From Roseococcus thiosulfatophilus (GTDB lineage: Bacteria > Pseudomonadota > Alphaproteobacteria > Acetobacterales > Acetobacteraceae), in NCBI RefSeq assembly GCF_017311575.1, contig NZ_JAFFQY010000055.1, forward strand, positions 124,001-188,000: DNA of 64,000 bases, in the 5' to 3' direction. A model generated the notes under the pieces. That model was not told where the DNA came from. It saw only the letters and a program-made list of their open reading frames with translations, and did no database searches. The translations under genes were made by a program, and so were the position numbers. Positions 26,181-37,505 of the stretch are shown piece after piece; the first letter of the stretch is position 1; the number at the start of each line of letters is the position of its first letter.

Positions 26181-27287
26181 ATGCCCCGCCAGGCCCTCGC
26201 CTTCCTCGTCCCCGCCCGCCACCCCGGCGACGCCGCCGCCGTGGCCGCGCTGTTCGAGCAGGGGATGATCCGGCCGGAGGAGGTGGTGGCCATCCTGGGC
26301 AAGACCGAGGGCAATGGCTGCGTGAACGACTTCACCCGCGCCTATGCCGTGGAGGCGCTGGGCCACATGCTGGCCGCCCGCCTGGGCACGGATCTGGGCA
26401 CCGTGCTGGGCCGCGTGGCCATGGTGATGTCGGGCGGCACGGAGGGCGGGCTTTCCCCGCATTTCCTGGTGCTGGGGGTGCGCGAGGGCGCGCCGCCCGC
26501 CGCCGCCCCCGCCCTGGCCCTGGGCGTCGCCTTCACCCCCGAATTCCCGCCCGAGGCGCTGAGCCGCATGGCCCAGGTGGACGCCACCGCCGCCGCCGTG
26601 CGCGAGGCGATGGCGCAGGCCGGTATCCGCGACGTCCGCGACGTCCACTACGTGCAGGTGAAGTGCCCGCTCCTGACCAGCGAGCGCATGGCCGAGGCCC
26701 GCGCGCGCGGCGCCGCCTGCGCGACGGAGGACACCTATGCCTCCATGGGCCTCTCGCGCGGGGCCTCGGCGCTGGGGGTGGCGCTGGCGCTGGGCGAGGT
26801 GCCGCGCGCGGCGCTGGATGATGGCGTGGTGGGGCGGGACTGGGGGTTGTTCTCGGGCCGCGCCAGTTGTTCCGCCGGCGTGGAACTGACGCGCAACGAG
26901 GTGGTGGTGCTGGGCAATTCCCCCGACTGGGGCGGCGACCTCACCATCGCCCATGCCGTGATGCGCGACGCCATTGACCTGCCGGCGGTGCAGCGGGCGC
27001 TGTCCGCCGCCGGGCTGGATGCTGGCGCTGGCCAGTTGCCGGCCGAGGACGCCGCGCGCCTGGTGGCCCTGCTGTGCAAGGCGGAACCGAGTTCCACCGG
27101 CCTGATCCGCGGCCGCCGCCACATCATGTGGGATGACAGCGACATCAACGCGACGCGCCATGCCCGCGCCCTGGTGGGCGGCGTGGTGGCGGCCGCGACG
27201 GGGCGGACGGATTTGTTCGTGTCAGGCGGCGCGGAGCACCAGGGGCCCGACGGCGGCGGGCCGGTGGCGGTGATCGTCAGGCGCTGA
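26181..27287 (+). CDS. ring-opening amidohydrolase (cyanuric acid amidohydrolase/barbiturase family)
   Basis: 368 residues in three homologous domains. Each contributes one Lys and one Ser: K41 (ILGKTEGNG) and S84 (MSGGTEGG), K161 (QVKCPLL) and S231 (ASCSAGVE), and K300 (LCKAEPSS) and S348 (VSGGAEHQGP with the C-terminal QGPDGGGP metal loop). This threefold Ser-Lys arrangement is the signature of the small AtzD/TrzD/barbiturase family, which opens the rings of cyanuric acid or barbiturate. Which substrate applies cannot be read. It is a single gene with no biuret or allophanate hydrolase nearby. The last two codons and stop fall in a repeat-associated 15-bp sequence. Confidence 0.9.
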   Translation: MPRQALAFLVPARHPGDAAAVAALFEQGMIRPEEVVAILGKTEGNGCVNDFTRAYAVEALGHMLAARLGTDLGTVLGRVAMVMSGGTEGGLSPHFLVLGVREGAPPAAAPALALGVAFTPEFPPEALSRMAQVDATAAAVREAMAQAGIRDVRDVHYVQVKCPLLTSERMAEARARGAACATEDTYASMGLSRGASALGVALALGEVPRAALDDGVVGRDWGLFSGRASCSAGVELTRNEVVVLGNSPDWGGDLTIAHAVMRDAIDLPAVQRALSAAGLDAGAGQLPAEDAARLVALLCKAEPSSTGLIRGRRHIMWDDSDINATRHARALVGGVVAAATGRTDLFVSGGAEHQGPDGGGPVAVIVRR

Positions 27288-27383
27288 TGGGCGGCTGATT
27301 CACGCCTTCGGTGATGCCACCGAAGACGATCAGGTGCTTGGCCCGCGGCTGATTCACGCCTTCGGTGACCCCACCGAAGGCGA

Positions 27384-27399
<16 letters not shown>
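27278..27399. repeat. two family A hairpin units flanked by 15-bp direct repeats
   Basis: Units start at 27292 and 27346 (54-bp period), each CGGCTGATTCACGCCTTCGG..CACCGAAG[GA]CGATCAGG. Stem CTTCGGTG/CACCGAAG with loops ATGC and ACCC. The array is bracketed by CAGGCGCTGATGGGC at 27278-27292 and 27385-27399. The left copy encodes the last residues and stop of the amidohydrolase; the right one supplies the stop and last residues of the convergent VOC gene. Confidence 0.85.
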
Positions 27400-30342
<2,943 letters not shown>

Positions 30343-30349
30343 TCAGGGA

Positions 30350-30382
30350 GAAGCGCGGCATTATGGCATTTTTCCGCGCTTC
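30350..30382 (-). terminator. hairpin after recF
   Basis: Perfect 9-bp inverted repeat GAAGCGCGG/CCGCGCTTC (30350-30358 and 30374-30382) with a 15-nt loop. On the minus strand it begins at the recF stop codon. No U-tract follows, so it may be a stability or pausing hairpin rather than an intrinsic terminator between recF and gyrB. Confidence 0.4.
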
Positions 30383-31502
30383 AACCCAGGGGGGCGGGGC
30401 GGGGTTCGCCCTCATCCAGGCTGAAATATTCGCCCCCCGCCAGGGGCGCGAAAAGCGCCGCGTCGGTGCCCGTGAGAAACGCCTGCCCCGGCAGGGCGGC
30501 CAGGGCCTCGAACAGCGCCGCGCGGCGGGCGGCGTCCAGATGCGCCGGCACCTCATCCAGCAGCAGCAGCGGCGCGAAGCCCCGCGCGCGCGCGATCAAC
30601 GCCGCATGGGCCAGCACGGTCGAGACCAGCAGGGCCTTCTGCTCGCCCGTCGAGCATTGGGCGGCGGGCATGCCCCTGGCCGCATGGGTGAACAGCAGGT
30701 CGGCGCGGTGGGGCCCCGACAGGCTGGCGCCCGCCGCCGCATCGCGCGGGCGGGCGGCGCGCAGGGCCTCGCGCAAAGCCTCCTCCGCCGCCAGCGCCGG
30801 CATGGTGTCAAGCAGCGCGTTCGCCGGGCATTGCAGGGCCAGCTGCGCGGCCGGGAAGGCCCCGGCCACGCCGCCTTCCAGCGCCGCGTTCAGCCGCGCC
30901 AGCAGCGCGCGGCGCGAGGCGGCGGCCGCGATGCCGTGCCGCGCCATGGCGTCCTCCACCGCGTTGAGCCAGGCGGGGTCGGCGCGGCGGGCATCGGCCA
31001 GGAGGCGGTTGCGGTGGGCCATGGCGGTCTCATAGGCCGCGACCTCGCGCGCATGGTGGGGTTCGAGGGCCAGCACCAGCCGATCGAGAAACCGCCGCCG
31101 CCCGCCGGCGCTGTCCTGGAACAGCCGGTCCATCTGCGGGGTGATCCAGACGGTGGCCACGCGCTCGGCCAACTCGGCCTGGCCGCGCAGCTTCTCGCCA
31201 TCCAGGCGCCAGGCGCGGCGGTCGGGGTTGCCTTCCTCGCTGCCGGTGCCGATCTCGAAGCCGCCCGCATGGTCTTCGAAATGGCCGGAGACGGCCCAGG
31301 GCGGCGCGCCGTCCATGGCCATCTCGGCGCCGCGTGCCCCGCGCAGCCCCCGCCCGGCGCCGAGCAGGGAGATGGCCTCCAGCACATTGGTCTTGCCCGC
31401 GCCGTTCGGCCCCGTGAGCACGACGGCACGCCCGCCAAAGCGCAGATCGAGCGCCGCGTGGTTCCGAAAGCGGGTGAGGCGAAGGCGCGAGAGACGCAGC
31501 AC
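30381..31502 (-). CDS. recF: DNA replication/repair protein RecF
   Basis: 373-residue SMC-like ABC ATPase that helps load RecA at gaps. Walker A GPNGAGKTNVLEAIS (about 31-45), the motif RRRFLDRLV near 136, signature STGEQKALLVSTVLA (about 286) and Walker B LLLLDEVPAHLD (about 316). Ordered dnaN-recF-gyrB on the minus strand, the usual replication cluster. Confidence 0.96.
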   Translation of the reverse strand: MLRLSRLRLTRFRNHAALDLRFGGRAVVLTGPNGAGKTNVLEAISLLGAGRGLRGARGAEMAMDGAPPWAVSGHFEDHAGGFEIGTGSEEGNPDRRAWRLDGEKLRGQAELAERVATVWITPQMDRLFQDSAGGRRRFLDRLVLALEPHHAREVAAYETAMAHRNRLLADARRADPAWLNAVEDAMARHGIAAAASRRALLARLNAALEGGVAGAFPAAQLALQCPANALLDTMPALAAEEALREALRAARPRDAAAGASLSGPHRADLLFTHAARGMPAAQCSTGEQKALLVSTVLAHAALIARARGFAPLLLLDEVPAHLDAARRAALFEALAALPGQAFLTGTDAALFAPLAGGEYFSLDEGEPRPAPLG

Positions 31503-31577
31503 CGGAAACCCCTACCCCGCCCCGCGCGGCAGGGAAACCGCACCCTGGCCAAGCGCGAAGCGCCCTCAGCCCCCCGG

Positions 31578-31676
31578 TGCCCTCGCATGGCTTCGCCATG
31601 CGAGGCGGAGCCCAACGCGCAGGATCAGCACCAAGCCGGGGCCCCCGCGAAAGCGCCGAAGGCGATTTCGTGGGGA
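31578..31676. repeat. composite hairpin repeat, family B (second copy)
   Basis: Stem CCTCGCATGGC-ttc-GCCATGCGAGG followed by GCGGAGCCCA and, 40 bp on, by CCCCGCGAAAGCGCC-gaa-GGCGATTTCGTGGGG ending at the dnaN stop. Same arrangement and spacing as 20828-21061, where the first stem reads CCTGCCGTGGC/GCCACGGCAGG. The paired changes between the two copies preserve the stem. Confidence 0.88.
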
Positions 31677-32807
31677 TCAAACCCGCATCGGCATCAGGAC
31701 GTAAAGCGCACCCTCATCGCCCGCATCCTGCACCACGGTCGGCGCGCTGCCGTCCGAGAACTTGAACCGCAGCATGTCGCCCACCTGGTCGGTGATGTCG
31801 GCGAGATAGCGCGCCTGGAAGCCGATCTCGATGGGGGCGGCCGCGTAGGTCACGACATCCTCGTCCAGCTCCTCCTGCGCGGAGCCCTGCTCGGCCGAGG
31901 AGGCGGTCAGCAGCAGGTGGTTCCGCCCGATGGAGAGCTTCACCGGCCGCGACCGCTCGGAGGAAATGGCCGCCACGCGGCCCACCGCATCGGCGAAGGG
32001 CTGGCGCGCCACCTCCAGCACCTTGTCGTTCCCGCGCGGGATCACGCGCTCATAATCCGGGAAGGTGCCGTCAATCAGCTTGGAGGTGAGGCTGACAGGC
32101 CCGATGCGGAAGCTGACCTTGGTGTCGGAGAGGCGCATCTCGATCTCGTCGCGCGTCTCCTCCGCCAGCTTGCGCAGCTCGTTGATGGTCTTGCGCGGGA
32201 TGATGACGCCGGGCATGCCGCCCGCGCCCTCCGGCAGGTCCTCCTCCACGCGCGCCAGGCGGTGGCCGTCGGTGGCGGCGGCGCGCATGACCTTGCGGCC
32301 TTCGCTTTCCGCGACATGGAAGTAGATGCCGTTGAGGTAGTAGCGCGTTTCCTCGGTGGAGATGGCGAAGCGCGTGCGGTCAATCATGCCGCGCAGGCGG
32401 GCGGCCTCGATCTTGAACTGGTGGGGCAGGCTGCCCTCGGTCATGGAGGGGAAATCCTCCACCGGCAGCACCTGCAAGGTGGTGTTGAACTTGCCGGCGC
32501 GGAGCGCCAGCGGCGCGTCGCCGCCCTTGTGGTCCAGCTCGATGGTGGCGCCATCGGGCAGCTTGCGGACGATCTCGTAGAGGGTGGCCGCCGGCGCCGT
32601 GGTGCGGCCGGGGCGGGCCACCTGCACGCCGGGCACTTCCTCGACGATGGCGATCTCCATGTCGGTGGCCGTCAGGCGCAGCACGCCCTCGGCCGAGGCG
32701 TCGAGCAGGATATTGGCCAGGATGGGGATGGTGTTGCGCCGCTCCACCACGGATTGCGTGTGGGCCAGGGCCTTGAGCAGGATGGCGCGCTCGACGCTGA
32801 ACTTCAT
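31677..32807 (-). CDS. dnaN: DNA polymerase III subunit beta (sliding clamp)
   Basis: 376 residues forming half of the ring clamp. Start MKFSVERAILLKALAHTQSVVERRN at 32807 is the standard N-terminus; further markers are LANILLDA near 31, the LKLSIGRNHLLL-type third-domain strand and the C-terminal ALYVLMPMRV. The three clamp domains are complete. The frame extends upstream (to 32894) only with low-quality sequence. Confidence 0.97.
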   Translation of the reverse strand: MKFSVERAILLKALAHTQSVVERRNTIPILANILLDASAEGVLRLTATDMEIAIVEEVPGVQVARPGRTTAPAATLYEIVRKLPDGATIELDHKGGDAPLALRAGKFNTTLQVLPVEDFPSMTEGSLPHQFKIEAARLRGMIDRTRFAISTEETRYYLNGIYFHVAESEGRKVMRAAATDGHRLARVEEDLPEGAGGMPGVIIPRKTINELRKLAEETRDEIEMRLSDTKVSFRIGPVSLTSKLIDGTFPDYERVIPRGNDKVLEVARQPFADAVGRVAAISSERSRPVKLSIGRNHLLLTASSAEQGSAQEELDEDVVTYAAAPIEIGFQARYLADITDQVGDMLRFKFSDGSAPTVVQDAGDEGALYVLMPMRV

Positions 32808-32957
32808 CTCTCTGGTCCCCAAACGTCCGGCCTCTCCGCGGCGATTCGCGCCGCGGGCAAACCTGTCCCTAGCATTGCGGGGCTGTTGGGGCAAAGGCGG
32901 TTGCGAGCGAAGCGCGCAACCGGGCGGGGCGCGCGGGCTGGGCCCCGCAATGCTGGA

Positions 32958-33258
32958 TTTTTCGTGCCCTCAGGCGCCGGGCGCGCGCTCCGCGCGCTTG
33001 GCTGCGGCGCGCGGCGGGGGCGCGGGTGGGAAGGGAGCATGGGCGCCGCCGGCCGCTTTGCGGCCGGAGCGTGGGGAAGGTGCGCGGGCAAGGCCCGTGG
33101 CGTCGAACGGGCGGTACACCTCAACCCTGATCAGCGCGCCCTCACAGCATCCGGCCGCAAAGCGGCCGGCGGCGCCCACTTACGCGCGCGGCCAGTACCC
33201 CCGCCGCGCGCCGCAAGCCAAGCGCGCGGAGCGCGCGCCCGGCGTTTGAGGGCGGAAA
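32958..33258. repeat. long inverted repeat, family C arms
   Basis: 481 bp lie between dnaN and the YbjN gene with no gene. Most of it is an inverted repeat: the left arm 32958-33068 starts TTTTTCGTGCCCTCAGGCGCC and ends CCGGCCGCTTTGCGGCCGG; the right arm 33150-33258 is its near reverse complement. About 80 bp separate them. A further short tandem duplication GCCCGGCG..TGAGGGCGGA..ATCAC follows (33236-33292) and includes the YbjN stop. The remaining 32808-32957 holds only another imperfect inverted repeat (AGCATTGCGGGG / CCCCGCAATGCT). Confidence 0.85.
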
Positions 33259-33288
33259 ATCACTCGCCCGGCGCCTGAGGGCGGAGAA

Positions 33289-33792
33289 TCACGCCTCTCC
33301 GACGCAGTCCAGCATGGCCGCATCCAGCGCCTCGCCGGGCTTCTTCCCGCCCCAGAGCACGAACTGGAAGGCCGGAAAGAACCGCTCGCATTCGGTCAGC
33401 GCGATGTCCACCATGTCCTCCAGGCTTTCCGCGCTGGCCCCCGGCGCGCCGCGCAGCAGCACGGCGTGGCGGAAGACGGGCACGCCCTCCTCCACCTCCA
33501 GCCCGAAATGGCCGATCCAGAGGCGCTCATTCGCCATGGCCAGCAATTCGAACAGGGGCGCGCGGTGGCCCGTTGGCACCTTCACGTCGAAGGCGCAGGA
33601 GAAATGCATGGCGCTGATCTCGGGCGCCCAGGAAAAGAACAGCGTGTAGTTGCACCACTTGCCTGGCGCCTCGGCCGCCATCTCGTGGTCGGAGCGGCGC
33701 TCGAAGGTCCAGTCATGCGCGTTGACGATCTGTTCCAGAACATCGAGCGGGTTTGTCGCGCGCTCGGTCACCTCGGCCAGCATTCCGGACAT
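33289..33792 (-). CDS. YbjN domain-containing protein
   Basis: 167 residues with a YbjN-type fold: VLEQIVNAHDWTFERRSDHEMAAEA at the N-terminus, AMHFSCAFDVKVPTGHRAPLFELLAMANERLWIGHFGLE in the middle, and RFFPAFQFVLWGGKKPGEALDAAMLDCVGEA at the end (given here in short). Function of the family is poorly known; members resemble type III secretion chaperones and modulate motility or stress. It is a single minus-strand gene; its stop lies in a tandem repeat. Confidence 0.88.
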   Translation of the reverse strand: MSGMLAEVTERATNPLDVLEQIVNAHDWTFERRSDHEMAAEAPGKWCNYTLFFSWAPEISAMHFSCAFDVKVPTGHRAPLFELLAMANERLWIGHFGLEVEEGVPVFRHAVLLRGAPGASAESLEDMVDIALTECERFFPAFQFVLWGGKKPGEALDAAMLDCVGEA

Positions 33793-34085
33793 GTGGCACT
33801 CCCCCTGGAACCCGGTCAGGAACGCACCTCCGGCCCGGGCGGCGCGGCGGTACGGGTGGGGGCCTCCTCAGGGCCCGTGGGCGGCCTGGTCCCGTGACGG
33901 ACCCTCCCCCGCGGGTCCGGCCCGGCCACCGCGCCCTTGACGCAAGCGGTGGGGGTCCAGGCGGCGCAACGCCACCACGGATAGGGTATGGCACCGGATT
34001 CCCGCGCCGCAACCCCTTCCGGGGCCCATGCGGGGCCGCCATGCGCCCGGCAGGGGGTTTTCCCCAGGAATTTCACGCGACCGTA
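33793..34085. other. 293-bp gap, structured GC-rich region, no gene found
   Basis: No convincing protein on either strand. It contains several short inverted repeats, among them GGACCC-tcccccgc-GGGTCC at 33899-33918 and GGGCCC motifs near 33877. It follows the DUF486 gene on the minus strand and precedes (upstream of) the YbjN gene, so it must hold the YbjN promoter. A structured RNA is possible; I could not match it to any family. Confidence 0.35.
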
Positions 34086-34442
34086 TCAATCCACCGGCAG
34101 GAAGATGAAGATCACGGCCGCCACCAGGCAGGCCATGGCGGCGAAATAGGTCCAGCGCAGCGCCTCGCCCAGGAACATCACGCTGAACACGGCGAAGACC
34201 GACAGCGTGATCACCTCCTGCATCACCTTCAGCTGCTGCCCCGTGAAGGTGCCGTAGCCAATGCGGTTGGCCGGCACCGCCAGCCAGTATTCGAAGAAGG
34301 CGATGCCCCAGGACACCATGACCGCGACCCAGAGCGGCCAATGCGGCGCCTTCAAATGCCCATACCAGGCGAAGGTCATCATGATGTTGCTCGCCACCAG
34401 CAGCAGCGGCGTGGCGAAGTAGGGCGAGGCGAGGAGGGACAT
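34086..34442 (-). CDS. DMT-superfamily small membrane protein (DUF486)
   Basis: 118 residues with four TM helices. The sequence SNIMMTFAWYGHLK, SWGIAFFEYWLAVPANRIGY and QLKVMQEVITLSVFAVFSVMFLGE are hallmarks of the DUF486/DMT family (half-size transporter-like). Transported substrate unknown. It lies 75 bp from ampG and is probably transcribed with it. Confidence 0.9.
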   Translation of the reverse strand: MSLLASPYFATPLLLVASNIMMTFAWYGHLKAPHWPLWVAVMVSWGIAFFEYWLAVPANRIGYGTFTGQQLKVMQEVITLSVFAVFSVMFLGEALRWTYFAAMACLVAAVIFIFLPVD

Positions 34443-34517
34443 GCGGCGGGCTCCGGAATGGGCCCGCGCACTCTTTCACCCTCGGCCGCGTCGGGACCAG
34501 CCTCTGCGCGTGAAACC

Positions 34518-35780
34518 TTACCCCGTCGCGGCGGCGGCCGGGACGCGCGGCGGCGGCGGCAGCCGCTTCAGCAGGAACAGCATGATGCACAGCGCGGGCA
34601 GGGCCGCCACCGTGGTCAGCAGGAAGAAGGGCGTCCAGCCCATGCTTTCCGCCAGCTGGCCGGACCAGCCGCCCAGGAAGCGCAGCGGCACCGCCGCCAG
34701 TGAGGAGAGCAGCGCATATTGCGTGGCGCTGAAGGCGCGGTTGGTCAGGCTGGTCAGGTAGGCCACGAAGGCGGCGTCGGCCAGGCCATCCGTGAAGTTC
34801 TCGACGCCGACCTGGGCGTAGAGCATGCCCATGTCGCGCCCCACCTCGTTCAGCGCCACATACATCAGGTTCGAGACCATCTGCAGGATGCCGGTGATGA
34901 TGAGCGCGCGGCCCACGCCGATCTTGGCCACGAACCAGCCGCCGGCCAGCACGCCCAGCAGCGTCATCATCAGGCCGAAGACGCTGGCCACCGCCGCCAC
35001 CTCGCCCCGCGTGAAGCCGAGCGAGCGGTAGAAGGGCGCCGTCATGATGCCCGCCAGCGCCTCGCCCAGCTTGAACAGCGCGATGAAGAGCAGGATGGCC
35101 AGCCAGTAGCGGCGCTGCATGAAGTCGCGGAAGGGGTCCACCACGGCGAGCTTGAGGCGCGCCCCCCAGGCCAGCTTGACGCGCGGCGGCGCCTCCGGCT
35201 CCGGCGCCAGCAGGGCCGCGATGAGGCCGACCGCCACCAGCGCCGCGCAATAGAGGAAGGCGCCGTCCCAGCCCACCAGGCCCACCATGCCCAGCGCGCC
35301 CGCATTGGCCGCCAGCATGGCGAAGCGATAGCCCCAGACATAGCAGGCGAAGCCATAGCCCTGCTCCTCCTCGCCCAGGATCTCGATGCGGTAGGCATCA
35401 ATCACGATGTCCTGGCTGGCCGAGAGGAAGGCCACCACCACCGCCACCGCCGCCGTCACCGCCGCGGCCGTCGCCGGGTTGGTCCAGCCGAGTGCGACGA
35501 TGGCCAGCATCAAGGGCGGCTGGATGGAAAGCAGCCAGCCCCGCCGCCGCCCCAGCCAGGCGAAGAAGGGCGGCGGCGCATGGTCCAGCACCGGCGCCCA
35601 GAGGAATTTCAGCGAATAGGACAGGCCGATCAGCGCCGTGAAGCCGATGGCGGCGAGCGGGATGTCACTTTCCGAGAACCATTGCCGCAGCACGAAGCCC
35701 GTCAGCGGCAGCGGCACCCCGGCCGAGAAGCCCAGGGCCAGCATCACGAGGAATCGGCGGTCACGGAGCAAAGCGCGCAT
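34518..35780 (-). CDS. ampG: AmpG-type muropeptide MFS transporter
   Basis: 420-residue, about 12-helix major-facilitator permease. The start MRALLRDRRFLVMLALGFSAGVPLPL and the motifs FLSASQDIVIDAYRIEIL and FTDGLADAAFVAYLTSL are typical of AmpG, which imports anhydro-muropeptides for cell-wall recycling and links to beta-lactamase induction. No ampC or ampR here. Divergent from the histidine phosphatase; the 45-bp gap must hold both promoters. Confidence 0.9.
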   Translation of the reverse strand: MRALLRDRRFLVMLALGFSAGVPLPLTGFVLRQWFSESDIPLAAIGFTALIGLSYSLKFLWAPVLDHAPPPFFAWLGRRRGWLLSIQPPLMLAIVALGWTNPATAAAVTAAVAVVVAFLSASQDIVIDAYRIEILGEEEQGYGFACYVWGYRFAMLAANAGALGMVGLVGWDGAFLYCAALVAVGLIAALLAPEPEAPPRVKLAWGARLKLAVVDPFRDFMQRRYWLAILLFIALFKLGEALAGIMTAPFYRSLGFTRGEVAAVASVFGLMMTLLGVLAGGWFVAKIGVGRALIITGILQMVSNLMYVALNEVGRDMGMLYAQVGVENFTDGLADAAFVAYLTSLTNRAFSATQYALLSSLAAVPLRFLGGWSGQLAESMGWTPFFLLTTVAALPALCIMLFLLKRLPPPPRVPAAAATG

Positions 35781-35825
35781 TCGCCCTGGCTATCAGGCGC
35801 GCGGCCGCTCCGCTACATCGCGCGC

Positions 35826-36455
35826 ATGTCCGTCTCGCGCCTCTTCCTCGTCCGTCACGCCCTGGTGGAGCCCTCGGCCCGCGCCATCCTCTATGGCGAC
35901 ATGGATGTGCGCCTGTGCGAGGCGCAACTGGAGGCGGAGGCCGCGCTCTATCGCTGGCTCGCCGCCCGGCTGCCGCGTCCGGCGCGGTGGGTGACGACGC
36001 CCCTGGCCCGCACCCGCGCCACGGCCGCCGCCATCTTCGCCGCCGGCTACCCCGAGCAGGAGGTGGCGGTGGAGCCCGACCTCGCCGAACAGCATCTGGG
36101 CGAATGGCAAGGCATCACGCATGAGGCGCTGACCGAGCGCCTGCTGGAACCGCCCCACCCCTTCTGGCCCCATGCCGCCGAAACCCGCCCGCCCGGGGGC
36201 GAAAGCCTGGAGGATGTGCGCGGCCGCGTCGGCCCCGTGATCGAGCGCCTGGCGGCCGAGGCGAACGACGCTGTTGTGGTGGCCCATGGCGGCAGCATCC
36301 GCGCGGCCATCATGCACGCCATGGGGCTCTCGGCGCAGCAGGCGCTGGCCTTCTCGGTGAAGAACCTTTCGCTCACCACGCTGGAGAAGCATGGGGCGCA
36401 TTGGCGCGTCGCGGGGGTAAACGAGGAGCCCTGGCCCTTCCCCGGCGTCTCCTGA
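35826..36455 (+). CDS. histidine phosphatase family protein
   Basis: 209 residues of the phosphoglycerate mutase-like clan. Catalytic LVRHALVEP (RH at about residue 10) and the second histidine in VVVAHGGSIRAA (about 158) are present, with the acid GEWQGITHE. Substrate unknown; family includes cobalamin and small phosphoester phosphatases. The start ATG 35826 leaves the usual MSVSRLFLVRH. Confidence 0.88.
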   Translation: MSVSRLFLVRHALVEPSARAILYGDMDVRLCEAQLEAEAALYRWLAARLPRPARWVTTPLARTRATAAAIFAAGYPEQEVAVEPDLAEQHLGEWQGITHEALTERLLEPPHPFWPHAAETRPPGGESLEDVRGRVGPVIERLAAEANDAVVVAHGGSIRAAIMHAMGLSAQQALAFSVKNLSLTTLEKHGAHWRVAGVNEEPWPFPGVS

Positions 36456-36533
36456 TCGCCGCGAAACGGCTTTCGTACGGCCATGATTGCGGTTAGGAAT
36501 GCTGATCGCAGCACGGGTTATCGGGGGAAACTC

Positions 36534-37409
36534 ATGCGGAACCTTATCTGGCGGAACTTGGTTTCGCCGTGCCTTTCGGGCCGGAATATCCTGCGGAAGC
36601 TTGGGCTTGGCCCCAAGCTTGCGATGGTGGGCTTGCTGGCCTTGGCCGCCTGCGCCGGCCCGCCCGGCGCCACCGGGCCGCAGCGCCTCGTGGACAATTC
36701 GGCCCTGTCGGTCCAGGACATCCTCTCATCCGAGAATGACCGGCTGAACGCCGCGACCCTGCTGCCGCGCGCCCGCGGCGCCGTGGTCTGCCCGCGCCGC
36801 TTCCGCGCCGCCTTCTTCGCGGGCGGCGAGGGCGGGGGCTGCGTGCTGCTGGGGCGTGACGCCGCGGGGTCCTGGTCCTCGCCCGCCTTCTATGTGCTGG
36901 GTTCGGCGAGCTTCGGCCTGCAGGCCGGCATCCGCGACAGCCAGACGCTGATCCTGGTGATGAACGACCGCGCGCTGGACGCCATGATCAACCGGCAATT
37001 CACGCTGGGCGCCGATGCCTCGCTGGCGGTCCTGCATGTGGGCGGCGCGGTGGAGGGGGCCATCACCACGGCGCTGGGGGCGGACCTCGTGGCCTTCTCC
37101 CGCTCGCGCGGGCTCTATGCCGGCGTGGCGCTGGACGGGACGGTGCTGCAGCCCCAGCCCGAATGGGACCAGGCCTACTACGGCCGCGCCGTGGTGGCGC
37201 GCGACATCGTGCGGAACATGACGGTGCACAATCCGGGCGCCGACCCGCTGCGGGCCGCGCTGCTGCGCGCGGGCAGCCAGACCCGCGCCCCCGCGCCCAG
37301 CCCGGGCTTCGCCCCGCCGCCGCCGGCCGATTCCGGCTTCGTGAACCCGGCCCCCGGCCCCGCGCCCAGCGGGGTGGGCCGCGCGCCGCTGGCGCCCATC
37401 GCGCGGTAA
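36534..37409 (+). CDS. SYLF (Ysc84) domain lipoprotein-like protein
   Basis: 291 residues. The hydrophobic N-terminal segment ends in a lipobox (LALAACAGPPG), so it is probably lipidated. The central SYLF-type domain (about 60-240) shows GAVVCPRRFRAAFFAGGEGGGCVLLGRD, SSPAFYVLGSASFGLQAGI, and LVAFSRSRGLYAGVALDGT, known in eukaryotic and bacterial lipid-binding proteins. Pro-rich C-terminus. Start ATG 36534 chosen for the GGGGGAA ribosome site 6 nt upstream; an in-frame ATG at 36483 is less likely. Confidence 0.88.
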   Translation: MRNLIWRNLVSPCLSGRNILRKLGLGPKLAMVGLLALAACAGPPGATGPQRLVDNSALSVQDILSSENDRLNAATLLPRARGAVVCPRRFRAAFFAGGEGGGCVLLGRDAAGSWSSPAFYVLGSASFGLQAGIRDSQTLILVMNDRALDAMINRQFTLGADASLAVLHVGGAVEGAITTALGADLVAFSRSRGLYAGVALDGTVLQPQPEWDQAYYGRAVVARDIVRNMTVHNPGADPLRAALLRAGSQTRAPAPSPGFAPPPPADSGFVNPAPGPAPSGVGRAPLAPIAR

Positions 37410-37419
37410 TCCGTCTGGT

Positions 37420-37439
37420 CGGCTGATCCGATCAGGCGC
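37420..37439. repeat. collapsed family A repeat
   Basis: CGGCTGATCCGATCAGGCGC: the left end (CGGCTGAT) and right end (GATCAGGCGC) of the family A hairpin unit joined with the 30-odd-base hairpin missing. It lies 11 bp after the SYLF gene stop and 66 bp before the next gene. Confidence 0.6.
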
Positions 37440-37505
37440 GGATTTCATCCCCCCGTCACGCCCCCCGCCTTGCGCGGCGGGCGAGGGTGACGGAGGCTCG
37501 GCGGC

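Noticed and set aside
32808-33288. Chromosome origin next to dnaN
   Set aside because: No DnaA-box cluster or AT-rich unwinding region; the space is GC-rich inverted repeat.
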